NCBI RefSeq assembly: GCF_037975245.1
Contig: NC_092569.1
Span: forward strand, 30,446,668 to 30,510,667
Length of the DNA: 64,000 nt
DNA from: Apostichopus japonicus
Taxonomy: Eukaryota; Echinodermata; Holothuroidea; Aspidochirotida; Stichopodidae
Direction of reading: 5' to 3'
Numbering within the stretch: position 1 is the first letter of the stretch; every line of letters begins with the position of its first letter. The notes beneath the pieces are model-generated. The model was not told where the DNA came from, did not search any database, and saw only the letters and a program-made list of their open reading frames with translations. Both the position numbers and the translations under genes were made by a program. Shown piece by piece: positions 47,801 through 59,024 of the stretch.

Positions 47801-50800
47801 ATTTTACACCTTCACTTTAACATAGCATATCATTTTAAGTTTAAATATACAGAACAGAATGTTATAGCTCATTAAAATACAATCTGATTTCGCTTTTGAT
47901 TTAAATAAATGAACTATTTCCAATTTGTCAAATATTACAGAGAAAGGTGATAAGAACGGAAAAAATCACATTCCTATGTCTTAGCAGTAATATGATGTTT
48001 CGCAATCTTAATATCAATTTAACATTGATTTTTCTGCTCATAAGCATAGCTAAGACTAAAAGCAGATTTTATTGAATACCTTTAATTGTTTGAAAATATG
48101 ATTATATGTCTGTGTTCATGTCTTTTAATACTTCTTATTCTCATTACTTTACATAAAACAATCATAGGTCACCATACACTAACTTAATTAAACGATCATA
48201 ACTACGATAAGCAGATGAAAGTAATAATTTTCTTTGCATTATTGTAATCGAAATGTGAATGACATATGATCTGAGAAAGCGAAAAGAAAACCTACAGTAT
48301 ATTATTGAAAGAAAATTAAGAGTACAAACATTCAGCGTTATCCACGGATTAAAAACAAATTGAAACATTACCCACGTCCTTAAAAAAAAACAACAAAAAA
48401 ACATGTATCCGACTATACATTTTTCCGCATAATAGTACTTATTTTGGCAGTAATGAATTTTGTTCATTGCAGTTGTGTTGTGAACTGTAAATACAAAAAA
48501 AAAATAGTTGATAGGCTTTTGTCATATATAAGAACCTTGATGGCCGCCAAAGTTGTTTGACACGCTCCTAAGTTGCATATTATTGACCACATGCGGTATT
48601 TTTTACCTTTTCGCATACTAAGAACATCTTCAAAAAACGGTTATTTTAAGATATTTGACGTTTTGCAATGTGTTCGTGTCGTTCATACGCTTCCGTAACC
48701 TATTACCAAAACTGAAAAGGTCTCTATTATGCAGAAACGATGCAATTCAAGAATTCAACATTTTCTGTCTGGAAACTTAAATAAAAACAACTGATATTAT
48801 TGCCGAAATCTCGAACTATGTGCAAACGTACTCTGGTTACAATATTCATCAAATTGTATTATATTTTCACAATGAGACACTTTTTCTGTCCTTCTTGAAA
48901 AGAAATGAAGAAATCCATGATCTGTAAAACTTTGATCTCCTAGTGGTGTTCGTATAGTAAGCTTAGTGAAATTATCTATAGCAGGAAACTATATATATTA
49001 TGCTCATGAGGTACTTATACACTGGGACAACGTGCAATATACCATCAAAAGCTTGAAAATAGCCAAGTTTTGACAATATGTTTTAAAAAAAAGAGCTGCA
49101 AAAATGCATACCAATGGAAAATTCATCCGTTGAGAAGAAGAGTATTGTTTGTTTTCGATACGACTTGGACAAACATCAACAACACAATATATCTATTTTT
49201 TCCTCAACATAAAAAACACGTTTACGTTTAACGCCCCAGCTACTAACCCTAATTGTCAACATTTGTTTGCCTGAAAGCTACAACTGCTACAACAACTTTT
49301 TGCGACAACACCTTTTGCTTTAACATAGAAAATATGTCAATCTTTTTTAGAAACATTGTTTGCAATAACTAAGGCTTTCAATGTACATACATTATGCAGA
49401 GTTATCTGTAACCTACAAAAGCATGGTTAAAGTAGTATTTTATATTTTTATGAATACAAAAAAAAAAGAAGATCGGAGTAGAAAATATTTGGGAAATGCC
49501 TAACACATGTATGACGATTCACGCTCAATCAAAATAATCTCATGTACAGCAAAGACAAAATAGCGTATCCATAACGAAACCTGTTTTGTGATTACCCTTT
49601 GTCTACATCAGCAAAAACGGACACTCTTTAGGCAAAATTTACGTTTACTGTTTCTATTTAAGGCAGAAAAACATTCTTGAAAACGCCCAAGAACATCCCC
49701 GTGAACCCAGCTCTTATGAAAGCAGACCCTTGTTCATAACAAATCGTGCTTGAATATTTGTTTTAACCTTTCCTTTGCGTAATTCTCTGAAGTATCCTAA
49801 CATATAACACATAACACATAATATCATAACGACAAATATTTTTCTTTTCTTCTCTTGATATAAAAGGAAGTGTCATTTGACGCCTGTGCGCAAAGCTTTG
49901 TATGAAAGAAAGTTAGATATTACGTTGAAGGAGGAAATAATTCAGATATATTTCATGAAATGCCCGATACGTCTAATTCAGTAAGGCATCACATTTATCC
50001 TATTGAATATAACATATTAGAATTAGTATTTTATTTGTGCATTGGTTCACGAGACTTCTTACATGGCTTACATGTGCTAAGATTATCCGATAATTCGTCA
50101 ATTAAGTATGTTTGAAGGAAGGCTAATGATATACCAGTCGTGCAAAAATTCTTCTTCATATAGGATATTTTTTTCAGAGTAGTTATAAAAATATATAAGT
50201 GCCTAAGTAAACGATATCTGTTAACTTTAAAAGCAATTATAGGTAACTGTCCAACAGACATATCAAATTTCAAATATGACTCTGTAAATTTATATCCATT
50301 TTGAATTATTTTGACAATCAACATTATCTAGCTTCCCTCAAAACAACACGATTTTGAATCATAGCCGTTCTTGTCTACGTGATCACGTGTTGTATGGTAA
50401 CATTTTCAATATTTTTTTTTTTTTTAAATTATAGACTTTGTAAGCAAGAAACGAGGAAATGATGGATACAACCCTGTCTTGTCGACAACGTGGCAAAAAA
50501 CTCCGAATCATAAATTCTAAAATTTCTACAGTTTTGTTCTTTTAAAAAACAGCATCAGGAAATTTACAACGGAAACGCACAGCGAGAAGGCGTACGCATT
50601 AATTTATTGTTTTGTCTGGGAGGATTGAGTAATGTTAATAAACAAGTCTGTTTCACTATTCTCCTCTTTCTTGACATTGGTCTGGTACAACTTTTAAAAA
50701 CAAATTCTTAGCTTCAATATTTGTTTATTATTGTGGGTTAGTAGACGATCTTTCTGATGTCATAGGCAAAATTTCAAAACGAACAACGTTTCACAGTGAC

Positions 50801-53800
50801 TTTTTTGTATTATACTTTATTCTCAATTTCTTATCACTTTTCATAACATTGAGGTTATAATTTTCGTACTTTATTTTTAGTTTTAAAGCGGCGTTTTGTG
50901 CAAACTTGTTACAAACATGTTGGCTATTAGAATAACTATATTTAGTAGATGATTATTACATTGATAGCGTCAAAATCATCCATATGATAAACGCACATGA
51001 CCGAATCGAAAATATTATTAACAGATGCATGTGTAATACAATACAATGACCGCCAGAAGGAAATAAGACATTGGAGAACAATCAGTGTTACCTTAACCCA
51101 GAAAATCGTAAGGGAAACAATTGAAATTAAGAGGTTGATACATTTTAAGAAGGAATATTAAGATTGACATTGCTTGGTCATGAACAAAAAAGTTTCAAGA
51201 CAAAATACAGAGTTATTAAGATAAACAGTTTGTACATAAAACTCTTAGAGACGATGTATCAGTATTGAGCTAGTACGAAAAGGGGTTACTTGGCTTACAA
51301 ATATCGGTTGCCTAATTACCTGTATCAAATATAAGGTGTGTTGGGATGTTTGGCAAATAATTGTTGATCCTTGTAAGATACAATCGTTTCCTCTTGTATA
51401 TTTGCATGATGAACTGATCAATATTCATTTGTTCGTAGGCCTACGTGCCTGTTTTGAATAGTGCATTACATAAATGCGTCTATTCTGTTATGTTTTACAG
51501 ATACCTGCCCAGAGGGCAAAATGAAAGTTGTTGTCAGATATATATACATTGTAATACTTAACATATTAACACTTTTGTGAACGAGAATTTGAAAGTGCTT
51601 GGAATTCTCTAATTTTGAATTGATCTAGTACTGTTTTTGTAGTGTAAATTTGATTGTTAAATATTGCACACATAAACTGTTACAATACTGAGGTTTTCTT
51701 GGCTCGTTTTGTAAAAAAGAAAACATTTAAGCTACACTGCGTAGAGCTGCCATTTTTATGTACACGAAAAACACATCAATACATTATGTTCACATATTAA
51801 ACGTCTGTATATTAGGAATTATGCTTCTTTCGAATATTAAATCCAACAGATTGATAATATCAGTATAAAGTTGTAAATATAGCAAGTTGGATATTAAACT
51901 GATTGAAAAGTTTATTTATCATTTCTGTATGCATATTTATTCTTTAAAAAATCAAATGCTGAAATTGATCTATTTTATCATACTAGTTGGACAGTCATTT
52001 TGACGGAGAGATACATTTTGTATTCGGAAAATGTGAAAACTTTTATGAATTGACAGAACAAATTGTCATCGTGAAGGAATAACTTCACAAGTTGTTTTAT
52101 GATATTGTTACTTGTTCTATACATTTTCATTTTAAGCTTCATGCGATATTTTCTTTGATTAACAAATTATTGGTTAACAAGTTAATCATAAAGTCATTTT
52201 TCCTAGCGTAGGTTAATGGATACTTAATCATATGTAGGGTTTTGAAACACGTATGCCCTCGTTACAAGACCGTTTAGGTTTCTTGTGAAACAACTTATAG
52301 AGTTTGTGTAAATTTATATTCATTTTGAAAGTTCTTGGCAATAAAACCTCGTCTAGACTCAATAAAAACAACACGATTTTGAATAATAGCCGTTCTTGTC
52401 TACGTGATCACGTGTTGTATGGTAAAGTTTTCAATAGTTTTAATTAAAGACTTGCATGAAGAAACGAGGATATGATGGCTTCAAGTCTGTGTTGTCGACA
52501 ACGTGGGAAAATAGTTCTGAATCATAAATGACAACATTTCTACAGTTTTTTTTTCTTTTAAAAAACAGAATCAGGAACTTTACAACGGAAACGCACAGCG
52601 AGAAGATATATACATTTATTTATGTTTTTGTCTGGGATGATTGAGTAATGTTAATGAACAAGTCTGTGTTATTGTTCTACTTTTTCTTGACATTGTTTTG
52701 GTTAAGCTTTAAAAAAAAAAAAACTTTCTTAGCAGAATCTTTCTTTCTTATTGTCGGTTAGTAGACGCACTTTCTGATACTGCAGTCACAATTTCAAAAC
52801 TAAAAACTTTTCACATTGATTTGTTTTTATTTATACTTTATTTCCTATCACTTTTCATAACATTTAGTCTATAATTGTCGTACTCTAATTTCTTAAAGGA
52901 CAGTTTCATGCAAAATTCTTACATGTATGTCGACTATTTAAATATTCACATTTAGTTGATGATTATTACATTGACATGCGTTAAAAATCATTCCTATGGT
53001 TAACGCACATGACCGAATCAAATCAGTTTTTAACAGATACATGTGTAATACGATGCTATGACCGCCAGAGGGAAAACAAATCATTGGAGAACATACAGTG
53101 TTACCTTAACCCGCAAAATAGTAAGGGGAACGATTGAAATTAGGAGGTTAATACGTTTTAAGAAGGAATATTAAGATTGACATTGCTTGGTCATGAAAAA
53201 AAAGTTTCAATATGAACTACACAATTATTAAGATAAACTTTTTGTACACTAATGGAGACGATATTTCAGTATAATGCTAGTATAAAACGGTGATACTTGG
53301 CTTTTAAATATTGGTTGCCAAATTACCTAAATCAAATATAAGGTGTTTTGAAGATGTTTGACAAAAAAATTATTGTTGATCATTGTAAGATACATTCTAT
53401 TTCCTCTTGGGTATTTTTATGATGAACTGATCAATATATATTCGTAAATACTTGCCTGTATTGAAGAGTGTGTTACATTAATGCGTTAATTGTGTAAGGA
53501 TTTACAGATACCTGCCCAGCGAGCAAATATCCAAGTTTTTGTCAGTTATAAATTGTATTACTAAACATATTAACAATTTCGTGAAAAGCCAATTTTAAAG
53601 TGTTTTGATTGATCTTAGATGAACTGTTACAATACTGAGGTTTTCTTAGCTCGTTTAAAAAAAAAAAAAAAAGTAAATTTGCGTAAAGCTGCTATTTTTA
53701 TGTACACGAAAAACCTATCAATACTTTAATTTTAACATATTAAACTTCTGTGTATAAGAAATTAATTTTTGCGGAATACTAAATCCAACAGATTGATCAT

Positions 53801-54969
53801 ATCAGTATAACTTTGTAAATACAGCAATTTAGATATTAAACTTATTCAAAGTTTAATTATCATTTCCCGATGCATATGTGTTTTTTTTTTAAATCAATGG
53901 CTGAACTTTACCATTTTATCATACTAGTTGGGCGTTCATTTTGACGGAGAGATAAATGTTGTATTCGGAAAATATGAATAGTTTTATGACTTGACGAAAC
54001 AAATTAACATTGTGAAGAAATAACTTCGTTGTTGAAATTGTAAGTTGTTTTATACGTACGGATTTTACACTTCATGCTATATTTTCTTGACAAACATATC
54101 ATTATTTCACAAGTTATCATAACGTTATTTTTCTTAGCATAGGTTAATGGATACTTCATCATATGTAGGGTTTGGAAACCCTTATGCTCTCGTTACAAGA
54201 CCGTTTAGGCTTTCACGATGAACGAGAAACTTGTTTTATTAAACACAGAATTGTGTGAATTTGAGATATATTTAAGTTATACATTAAGACATTTCATTAT
54301 GTATGTCTTTTTTGTATGTTTCAAAGTTCTAATCCAAGAGATTCGTGTTGATTTTAAGTAGTTTAGTCTCTAAAAAAGACATGTAAAAGGTAGATGTACT
54401 ACGTAGTTAAACTATGTTGTAGATTTTTCATTTACGTGTTTGTTTGGTTCTCAAAAAAATCAACGATGTAATTCATAATTGTGTATCAACAATGATACAG
54501 AATGGACAGAACTAATATTTAGGCCACATAAGAAAATATAAGGGCAAGATAATAAATGCAATAAAGTAATACAGAGAGATAATTGTGTGCAAAATAATGC
54601 TCGATAATGCAAAACATTACACACACAAAAAATATCTAAGTTTCAAAAAAGTTAGATTTGAATAGAGCGGATTAGCTCACGAATCGTAATATTGCTACAA
54701 ATACTCGAGGTAAGTCAGCGCAGGTAGACCGTTGTTATATTTTATATGTAGAAAAAAAGGTAAGTTTTTAATCTGAAGTTAATGAAATACTGAGTCCCAA
54801 ATTGTAAATCAGTGAAAAAAGTATACAAGTAAAACAAATCAATTCAATTTTACTTTGAAGAAATTAATTTCAGTTTATTAATATGTTAGAGACTTACCCG
54901 AAAACCATTTGAGTTTAAAAGCAGCAACACCGCAAAGACGAAAATACATTTGCTTCGAAGTTCTGCCAT
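37965..54969 (-). CDS. FReD-3: FReD-TIL-(EGF)7-FReD secreted protein
   Basis: A fourteen-exon gene of 3075 coding nt (1024 aa), all in phase. Residues 1-24 are the signal peptide, 25-34 the linker, 35-180 a partial FReD-A, 181-250 TIL, 251-670 six free TILa/EGF-like modules of 70 residues each, 671-770 a seventh module fused to the FReD-B start, 771-857 the FReD-B core, and 858-1024 the FReD-B C-terminus with a strong poly-Tyr/Cys insertion. Signal peptide, linker, FReD-A, TIL and upstream flank are close to FReD-1. The EGF modules resemble the FReD-2 type, so the gene looks mosaic. The repeated stalk would hold the ligand-binding FReD-B away from FReD-A, or allow multimers through disulphides; both are inferences. 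No lesion seen. Assembly of the near-identical exon repeats is the main uncertainty. Confidence 0.85.
38195..38262. repeat. Coding trinucleotide (ATA/TAA)n microsatellite
   Basis: An imperfect trinucleotide run within FReD-3 exon 14, read as Tyr codons on the minus strand with TGC/TGT interruptions giving Cys. A shorter version is at 20464-20520 in FReD-2. Confidence 0.9.
39523..39784 (-). CDS. FReD-3 exon 13, FReD-B middle
   Basis: 262 nt, phase 0 to 1: ILQRRTSRSVNFYRNW, EDHWIGNDNIYKLTNQ, YQLLIEKTN, KYQLSLDGYNGNAG. Intact, unlike its FReD-1 counterpart. Confidence 0.9.
40049..40348 (-). CDS. FReD-3 exon 12, TILa/EGF + FReD-B start
   Basis: 300 nt, phase 0-0: EGESYINSDCSLRITC, SADATCEERNNIRRC, YCNEWFEGDGLTC, DCSDLHTAGRRNNGKY, IYPAGSSGFEVFC, SSGGWT. 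The Cys before GGWT is kept (EVFCEF). Confidence 0.85.
40598..40807 (-). CDS. FReD-3 exon 11, free TILa/EGF module 6 (A type)
   Basis: 210 nt, phase 0-0, with NNHIIETS, HATC and a C-terminus NCFVATKGSVVR. Last free module before FReD-B. Confidence 0.9.
41390..41599 (-). CDS. FReD-3 exon 10, free TILa/EGF module 5 (B type)
   Basis: 210 nt, phase 0-0, with NNQIIETS, HAIC and VAAKRSVLR. Its upstream intron contains a poly(T) run of about 29 at 41791-41819. Confidence 0.9.
42196..42405 (-). CDS. FReD-3 exon 9, free TILa/EGF module 4 (A type)
   Basis: 210 nt, phase 0-0, with NNHIIEAS, HATC and a C-terminus NCFVVAKGSVLR. Confidence 0.9.
42989..43198 (-). CDS. FReD-3 exon 8, free TILa/EGF module 3 (B type)
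   Basis: 210 nt, phase 0-0, with NNQIIEAS, HAIC and VAAKRSVLR. Its upstream intron carries the long poly(T) that marks B-type units. Confidence 0.9.
43791..44000 (-). CDS. FReD-3 exon 7, free TILa/EGF module 2 (A/B hybrid)
   Basis: 210 nt, phase 0-0. The N-terminal half has A-type NNHIIETS and HATC. The C-terminal end has B-type VAAKRSVLR. The switch inside one exon suggests unequal exchange or gene conversion. Confidence 0.9.
44687..44896 (-). CDS. FReD-3 exon 6, free TILa/EGF module 1 (B type)
   Basis: 210 nt, phase 0-0, donor GTCAGT: EGEFYINSRCTRRSTC, NNQIIEASYQC, HAICDERNGVRKC, YCNQNYQGDGVTC, HNCFVAAKRSVLR. The HAIC variant marks the B type. Confidence 0.9.
44976..45004 (-). pseudogene. 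Relic of a TILa/EGF exon 5' end
   Basis: After a TTTCCAG acceptor the sequence reads ESETYINYDC and then a stop. This matches the first codons of exon 6 of FReD-1 (EGESYINHDC). Intron sequence above it (45007-45387) aligns with FReD-1 6258-6640, so this is the stump of an FReD-1-like exon cut off at about 44976. Confidence 0.75.
45388..45596 (-). CDS. FReD-3 exon 5, TIL cysteine-rich domain
   Basis: DLPITWCSSNKDNYD, CERTCENPNDC, CLCPENHMIFGDSCI, PQEQCGCYVRGEGVVLA. 209 nt, phase 2 to 0, two codons longer than in FReD-1. Confidence 0.85.
45959..46223 (-). CDS. FReD-3 exon 4, FReD-A middle part
   Basis: Starts IIQRRVDGSIGFNRTW, then GFLGSEFLIGNEK, YQLRIELEN, FRIADEWGKYSITSLG. 265 nt, phase 0 to 1. 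Nearly identical to FReD-1 exon 4. Confidence 0.85.
46615..46787 (-). CDS. FReD-3 exon 3, FReD-A N-terminal part
   Basis: LQYFLFQTPEYPRDC, SGVYLIKPDQYPEPF, YCDHNTTSGGWT. 173 nt, phase 1 to 0. It uses the upstream of two acceptors eight bases apart, as in FReD-1. Donor GTGAGT. Confidence 0.85.
47160..47320 (+). repeat. Dispersed repeat with GATCC/GATC hairpin (copy 3)
   Basis: Counterpart of 8390-8600 in the same intron of the paralogue. The hairpin core is degraded further (TTAGATCGAACGTC). Confidence 0.55.
47646..47676 (-). CDS. FReD-3 exon 2, 31-nt linker
   Basis: Encodes VSSSTRVNDS plus one base between TACCTCAG and GTAAGT. Phase 0 to 1, as in both paralogues. Confidence 0.75.
50278..52285. 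repeat. 2-kb tandem duplication, copy 1
   Basis: Starts near GTAAATTTATATCCATTTTG and includes TAGCCGTTCTTGTCTACGTG. It is matched by the copy at 52300-54215 in the same order and orientation, with scattered substitutions and indels. Only the distal part (near 51800 onward) has a counterpart in FReD-1 intron 1 (11190-11880). Confidence 0.75.
52300..54215. repeat. 2-kb tandem duplication, copy 2
   Basis: Second copy of 50278-52285. Both end with the segment CATATGTAGGGTTT...GTTACAAGACCGTTTAGG, which occurs once in FReD-1 intron 1 near 11602. Confidence 0.75.
54898..54969 (-). CDS. FReD-3 exon 1, signal peptide
   Basis: 24 codons, MAELRSKCIFVFAV then LLLLNSNGFR, donor GTAAGT. Six differences from FReD-1 exon 1, all within the signal. 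Phase 0. Confidence 0.8.
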
Positions 54970-55093
54970 TGATCCAAAATGAAACAGAGAAAAATGGGTG
55001 CACGAAATAAAGGAGATACTTGCTGACCTTCTGAGAGAGTGACATAAGTAATGAACGTGAATTCGTTACCCAAGGAGGGACCTTCATACGTAC

Positions 55094-55120
55094 GGATGTC
55101 CAATTACACCACGTTATTTA
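55094..55120 (-). promoter_or_regulatory. Conserved upstream block of FReD-3
   Basis: Contains GGATGTCCAATTACACCA on the plus strand, 125 bases upstream of the ATG. Counterpart of 12497-12522 and 31094-31120. Confidence 0.4.
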
Positions 55121-56018
55121 TCAGTCGGTCACATTTAAGATCCATAACCTATGTCATGCAATCTAGTGTGTCACATATCGACATCTGTATATAATGTAAG
55201 TGTCGTTATTATTACAAGATAAATATGTGTTATATTTTACTAGAAGCTCTTTTATCTCGAACTGTTAGTAAGAATTAAAGAACTCGCAATTCAAACACAA
55301 GGAAATTATAAGAATGGTTGTTTACATCTCACACAATAAATGCCAAATTATCTGTATTTTGAACCATTACTGGATTAAATTACTATATTTTCATTGTCTT
55401 AAGCTTGTCACATATGTTTGCGAGTTAACATATGATATTAAGTCGAATAGAGAAGGTGAATGATAAGAACTAAGAACTGTGTTTGTTCGTCGATTAAACT
55501 TTTTAACTGATATGGGACATCATTTCTGCAAAGGACGCTCACAACGTATTAAAATACTTTAACACCAAATCACTCGGAATCGTGACATATCAATATCAAA
55601 CAGCACCTTTCGGATATTAGACGAATCACAGGAATAGTATTTTCTGCTGGCCTAACAAGGAAATAGATTAATTATATTTAACGATGTGGTTTTGTCTTTA
55701 TTTACAGGGGTGTCAAAAAATATCAATAATGTGGATACAACAACAACAATAATTTAATTTTTCCAAATGATTTGCATGTCTTGTACAGTAACTTACTACT
55801 GTTAATGTCCCGTTATACATGTTTTGAACACAAAGTAGTAATTACTATTAATTATTGATACACGGTTGTGGGACATAACAGTAGTTCTTGTACTAACCAT
55901 TGGGTGCGAGTTCCTTAATACGAGTTTCTTCATCTCAACATGACAAATTGGCGTAATTTAAAGAGAGTTGTGAACTGGAATCAAACGGTACAGTACCTAC
56001 TTTACTAAAAACACATAG
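55121..56018. other. FReD-3 upstream flank, proximal part
   Basis: Colinear with 12523-13451. No gene. Confidence 0.5.
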
Positions 56019-56134
56019 CTAGTACAGTAACTACTGGTGCCACATTTGACACATGTTACTACTGATCATGTCCCACAGCCGTGTTTGCAACACGTAACAT
56101 GTGTTACAGGTGGCACCGGTATTTACTGTACTAG
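56019..56134. mobile_element. MITE-like inverted-repeat element (copy 2)
   Basis: Same element and flanks as 13452-13598, so it was inherited by segmental duplication and is not a new insertion. Ends CTAGTACAG...CTGTACTAG. Confidence 0.6.
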
Positions 56135-57004
56135 TTATATGTATCGGATGGTTTTCCGCATATCAGTCCATTGTTTGTTACAATATCACTCATGCAGTAA
56201 ACTGTTCAAATAATACAATTCACTTTAATGATCATGACCAGAAACTACCCATTTCATACGCAAATTGACGGACAACATAATATTTATTATGATGTCAACG
56301 TACCTTAACTGCTTTAACGTTACACAATTATTTACAAGGTAATGCCTTCTATTTTCCTTGCTGTTACATACAAGCTACTATATGCTAAACAACGTGGCTG
56401 GCAACTTACGATACTTAACGGAATCTGATTAACCTATAAACCGTATGATATCACGTGATTGAGCCACGTAGCACTGTTCCACGTGTTCGATGTGATGACA
56501 TCACAAGGAAGTACATCTTGAATTATGACGAATGGTGTCTGGATTCTTTACTACGATGAGACAAATGCAAATTGTCAGAAGTTATCATCTGTGCCAAGAA
56601 ATCGGAGTTCATACTTCTTGTGTTAAAGCATTTGCCACCCCCCCTCCCTCATATAACCTAGAAGAGGTATCTGACCTTGTTGTTATTACAGGATTGTATT
56701 CGGAATGTAGTGAAGTATTATATAAGCCTACTACAAGAGATCGCATTAAATTGTACTGTGTCAGACAAATTGTTTGACACTGGATTAAAATGTTTACTGG
56801 TAGTAAGAAACAATCAAACGGTTGAACCCGCGTATATGCCGTGAGTAACACTGAATGATATCGGCGGTTTATAGTACATGGTGATTTGGTCAAAATGATA
56901 CAAACATATGTCTTTAGTATCTCTAATTGTAATATTACAACAAGGAAGTAAGCTATCTCAACGACAATCATTGTGACATATCGGAGGAGAGCCATCACCT
57001 CTTA
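56135..57004. other. Flank paralogous to 13599-14440
   Basis: No gene. The minus-strand open frame at 56609-56998 has no recognisable domain, and its paralogous region is not open, which argues against coding. Confidence 0.5.
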
Positions 57005-57553
57005 CTTATAAATGATAAGCGATTATTCAAACACATTTCTAGCAATATTTAAGAATATTCGCCAATAATAAATCATTGTCGAAATATAATTAAATTTCTC
57101 TCGTGTTCTTCACCATTTTTTCCCATTCCGTCTAGGTTTTTATTTTTACTGTACGGAGTAGCCTATGAAAGTCTTTATGATTAAAGTTACTGATAACTTA
57201 TTTGATCAATATAAAGAAATACCATTTCAAAGACGTTTAGAATATTTGCACCTGATTATGCAAGTGTCCTACCCTCTAACACAACAAAGATCACTTTGAA
57301 TTACTGGTAGCAATTTGGTTATCAAATATTCGGCGTCCCATACTGCTTACAAATCGACTTTCACCGGTACTGGAATATAAATATGAGTGTTCATGCTTAT
57401 TTGTCAATAACCAGTCAAATATAGGTGAATAAAGAACTTTTGATTTCAAGTGTCGTCTACGCCACCTTTGCATATATACTGATGAAATTGTACAGTGATG
57501 AGTGGGATTGAGATACGTTAGGAATATGGGATATTGGAAATGATTCTTTTAAA
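57005..57553. repeat. R1 repeat interrupted by Penelope-like element
   Basis: First part of an R1 unit. The second part resumes at 59025. The uninterrupted counterpart is 14440-15300. Confidence 0.65.
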
Positions 57554-57590
57554 TGTTGATGTATGTTATGATTCATCCAGTTGTAGTATA

Positions 57591-57772
57591 ATGAATGAAA
57601 TTATAAATCAAATACTGGACTGACCTTTAGTACTTGCAAATTTTTCTCCAATATCATTGAACTTCATCTGGCAACTGCAGAGGTGTAGATCCGATATTGA
57701 TGGATTGTTCACGTGACAGTCGACGGGGAATAACAGCTATTGATAGATTCCATGCATGAGAAAGTTGAAAAC
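57591..57772 (-). repeat. Inverted pseudo-LTR arm of the Penelope-like element
   Basis: Reverse complement of 58841-59024 with few differences, for example GTGACAGTCGACGGGGAAT here and its complement at 58888-58906. It includes an inverted copy of the last ~36 codons of the ORF. Confidence 0.9.
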
Positions 57773-57800
57773 TTGTTGTTAACAATGAGCAGTTTTATGA

Positions 57801-58949
57801 GAAGTTGTTAACAATGGGCAGTTTTACAGACAATTATATGGCTGTTCTATAGGGAATCCCACTTCTCCAATTATTGCCAATCTTGTTATGGAATGGCTTG
57901 AACAGCGTGCTCTAAACACTTATCCAGGTGTACCCCCGAAGTTGTGGCTCCGTTTCGTCGATGACACCTTTGTTATCATCAGTAAGGACGAACAAGATAA
58001 CTTTTTCATGCACATCAACAGTATTAACACCAACATCAAATTCACGCAAGAAGAGTGCCATAACAACAACTTCGCTTTCCTGGATTGCCTTGTTCAGATA
58101 AATCCTAAACGCAAACTTAACACGGTGGTGTATTGCAAGCCGACCCACACAGATCACTACCTGCAATTTGGGTCGCACCACCCGCTTATCCATAAACTTG
58201 GCGTCATCCGCACCCTCCACTACCGTGCCGATACAATCATCAGTGATCAAAGTGACATTCCATCGGAGAAAGATCACATTGAAGGAGCGCTAAAGAGGTG
58301 CGGTTATCCAAACTGGGCATTTGAAAAGGCTAAAAAACAAAAGCCAGATACAAACCAGTGCTCTACCAACGCCAACCCTGATTTTGAATCAACAACCAAA
58401 ACGTTGATAACCATCCCCTACTGTTTGGGTGTCTCTGAGAGAGTAAAGAACGTGTATAAGCTCTTTGGCATAAACACCGCATTCAAGCTGACCAACAAAC
58501 TACGCGGCAAACTTGTCAACGTTAAGGACAAGACCCCCAGAGACAAACAATCTAATCTAGTTTATGGGATTAAGTGCGCACAACAAGACTGTCCTGAATC
58601 ATATGTTGGTGAAACGAAACAGTCTATAAAAGCCAGTGTTAACCAGCATCGCCGCCCAAGTTCAAGCGATTATCAACCGGATTCAGCAGTGTACACACAC
58701 GCCAAAACAACTGGGCACCAAATTGATCCCAAAGACGTTGTCATTCTAGATCGTGAAGAGAGGTGGTTTGAACGAGGAGTTAGGGAAGCCATTTGGGAAC
58801 CCGTGGAGCAACCTTCCCTCAATAAAAGAGGGGGGCTGCGTTTTCAACTTTCTCATGCATGGAATCTATCAATAGCTGTTATTCCCCGTCGACTGTCACA
58901 TGAACAATCCATCAATATTTGGATCTACACCTCTGCAGTTGCCAGATGA
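57801..58949 (+). CDS. Penelope-like RT C-terminus + GIY-YIG endonuclease (partial)
   Basis: The longest open frame in the window. Reading upstream of the first ATG (57888) it is open from 57801 and shows GNPTSPIIANLVMEWLE, the reverse-transcriptase block before the catalytic box. RFVDDTF (ATG-based residues 22-28) has the two catalytic aspartates. The fingers and N-terminal RT blocks are missing, so it cannot be functional. Residues 225-310 form a GIY-YIG endonuclease: VYGIKC, SYVGETKQS, an H at 254, the catalytic-type E in REAIWE, and SLNKRGG. This RT plus GIY-YIG order is diagnostic of Penelope-like elements. GC content and codon use are visibly higher than the AT-rich surroundings, consistent with a fairly recent insertion. 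A duplicated GTTGTTAACAATG.GCAGTTTTA sits just upstream. Confidence 0.9.
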   Translation, partial: EVVNNGQFYRQLYGCSIGNPTSPIIANLVMEWLEQRALNTYPGVPPKLWLRFVDDTFVIISKDEQDNFFMHINSINTNIKFTQEECHNNNFAFLDCLVQINPKRKLNTVVYCKPTHTDHYLQFGSHHPLIHKLGVIRTLHYRADTIISDQSDIPSEKDHIEGALKRCGYPNWAFEKAKKQKPDTNQCSTNANPDFESTTKTLITIPYCLGVSERVKNVYKLFGINTAFKLTNKLRGKLVNVKDKTPRDKQSNLVYGIKCAQQDCPESYVGETKQSIKASVNQHRRPSSSDYQPDSAVYTHAKTTGHQIDPKDVVILDREERWFERGVREAIWEPVEQPSLNKRGGLRFQLSHAWNLSIAVIPRRLSHEQSINIWIYTSAVAR

Positions 58950-59024
58950 AGTTCAATGATATTGGACGAACATTTGCAAGTACTAAAGTCAGTCCAGTAT
59001 TTGATTTATAATTTCATTCTTCAT

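Larger units (their letters stand above)
47677..54897 (-). other. FReD-3 intron 1 (7.2 kb)
   Basis: Colinear with FReD-1 intron 1, plus about 4 kb of extra sequence. Most of the extra is the tandem duplication at 50278-54215 and an unmatched segment from about 49685 to 50278. No coding signature in any of the open frames. Confidence 0.6.
57554..59024 (+). mobile_element. 5'-truncated Penelope-like retroelement
   Basis: An insertion into R1, absent from the paralogous site near 15019. A 12-base direct repeat of the form RTTCTKTTAAA flanks it (57542-57553 and 59025-59036). Internal structure is a ~37-base tail (57554-57590), an inverted copy of the 3' end (57591-57772), a partial ORF (57801-58949), and the 3' end (58841-59024). 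Inverted or direct pseudo-LTRs, a short tail on one side and frequent 5' truncation are described for Penelope-like elements. Confidence 0.85.

Noticed and set aside
56609-56998. 129-aa minus-strand open frame upstream of FReD-3
   Set aside because: No recognisable domain, and the paralogous sequence at 14070-14460 does not keep the frame open.
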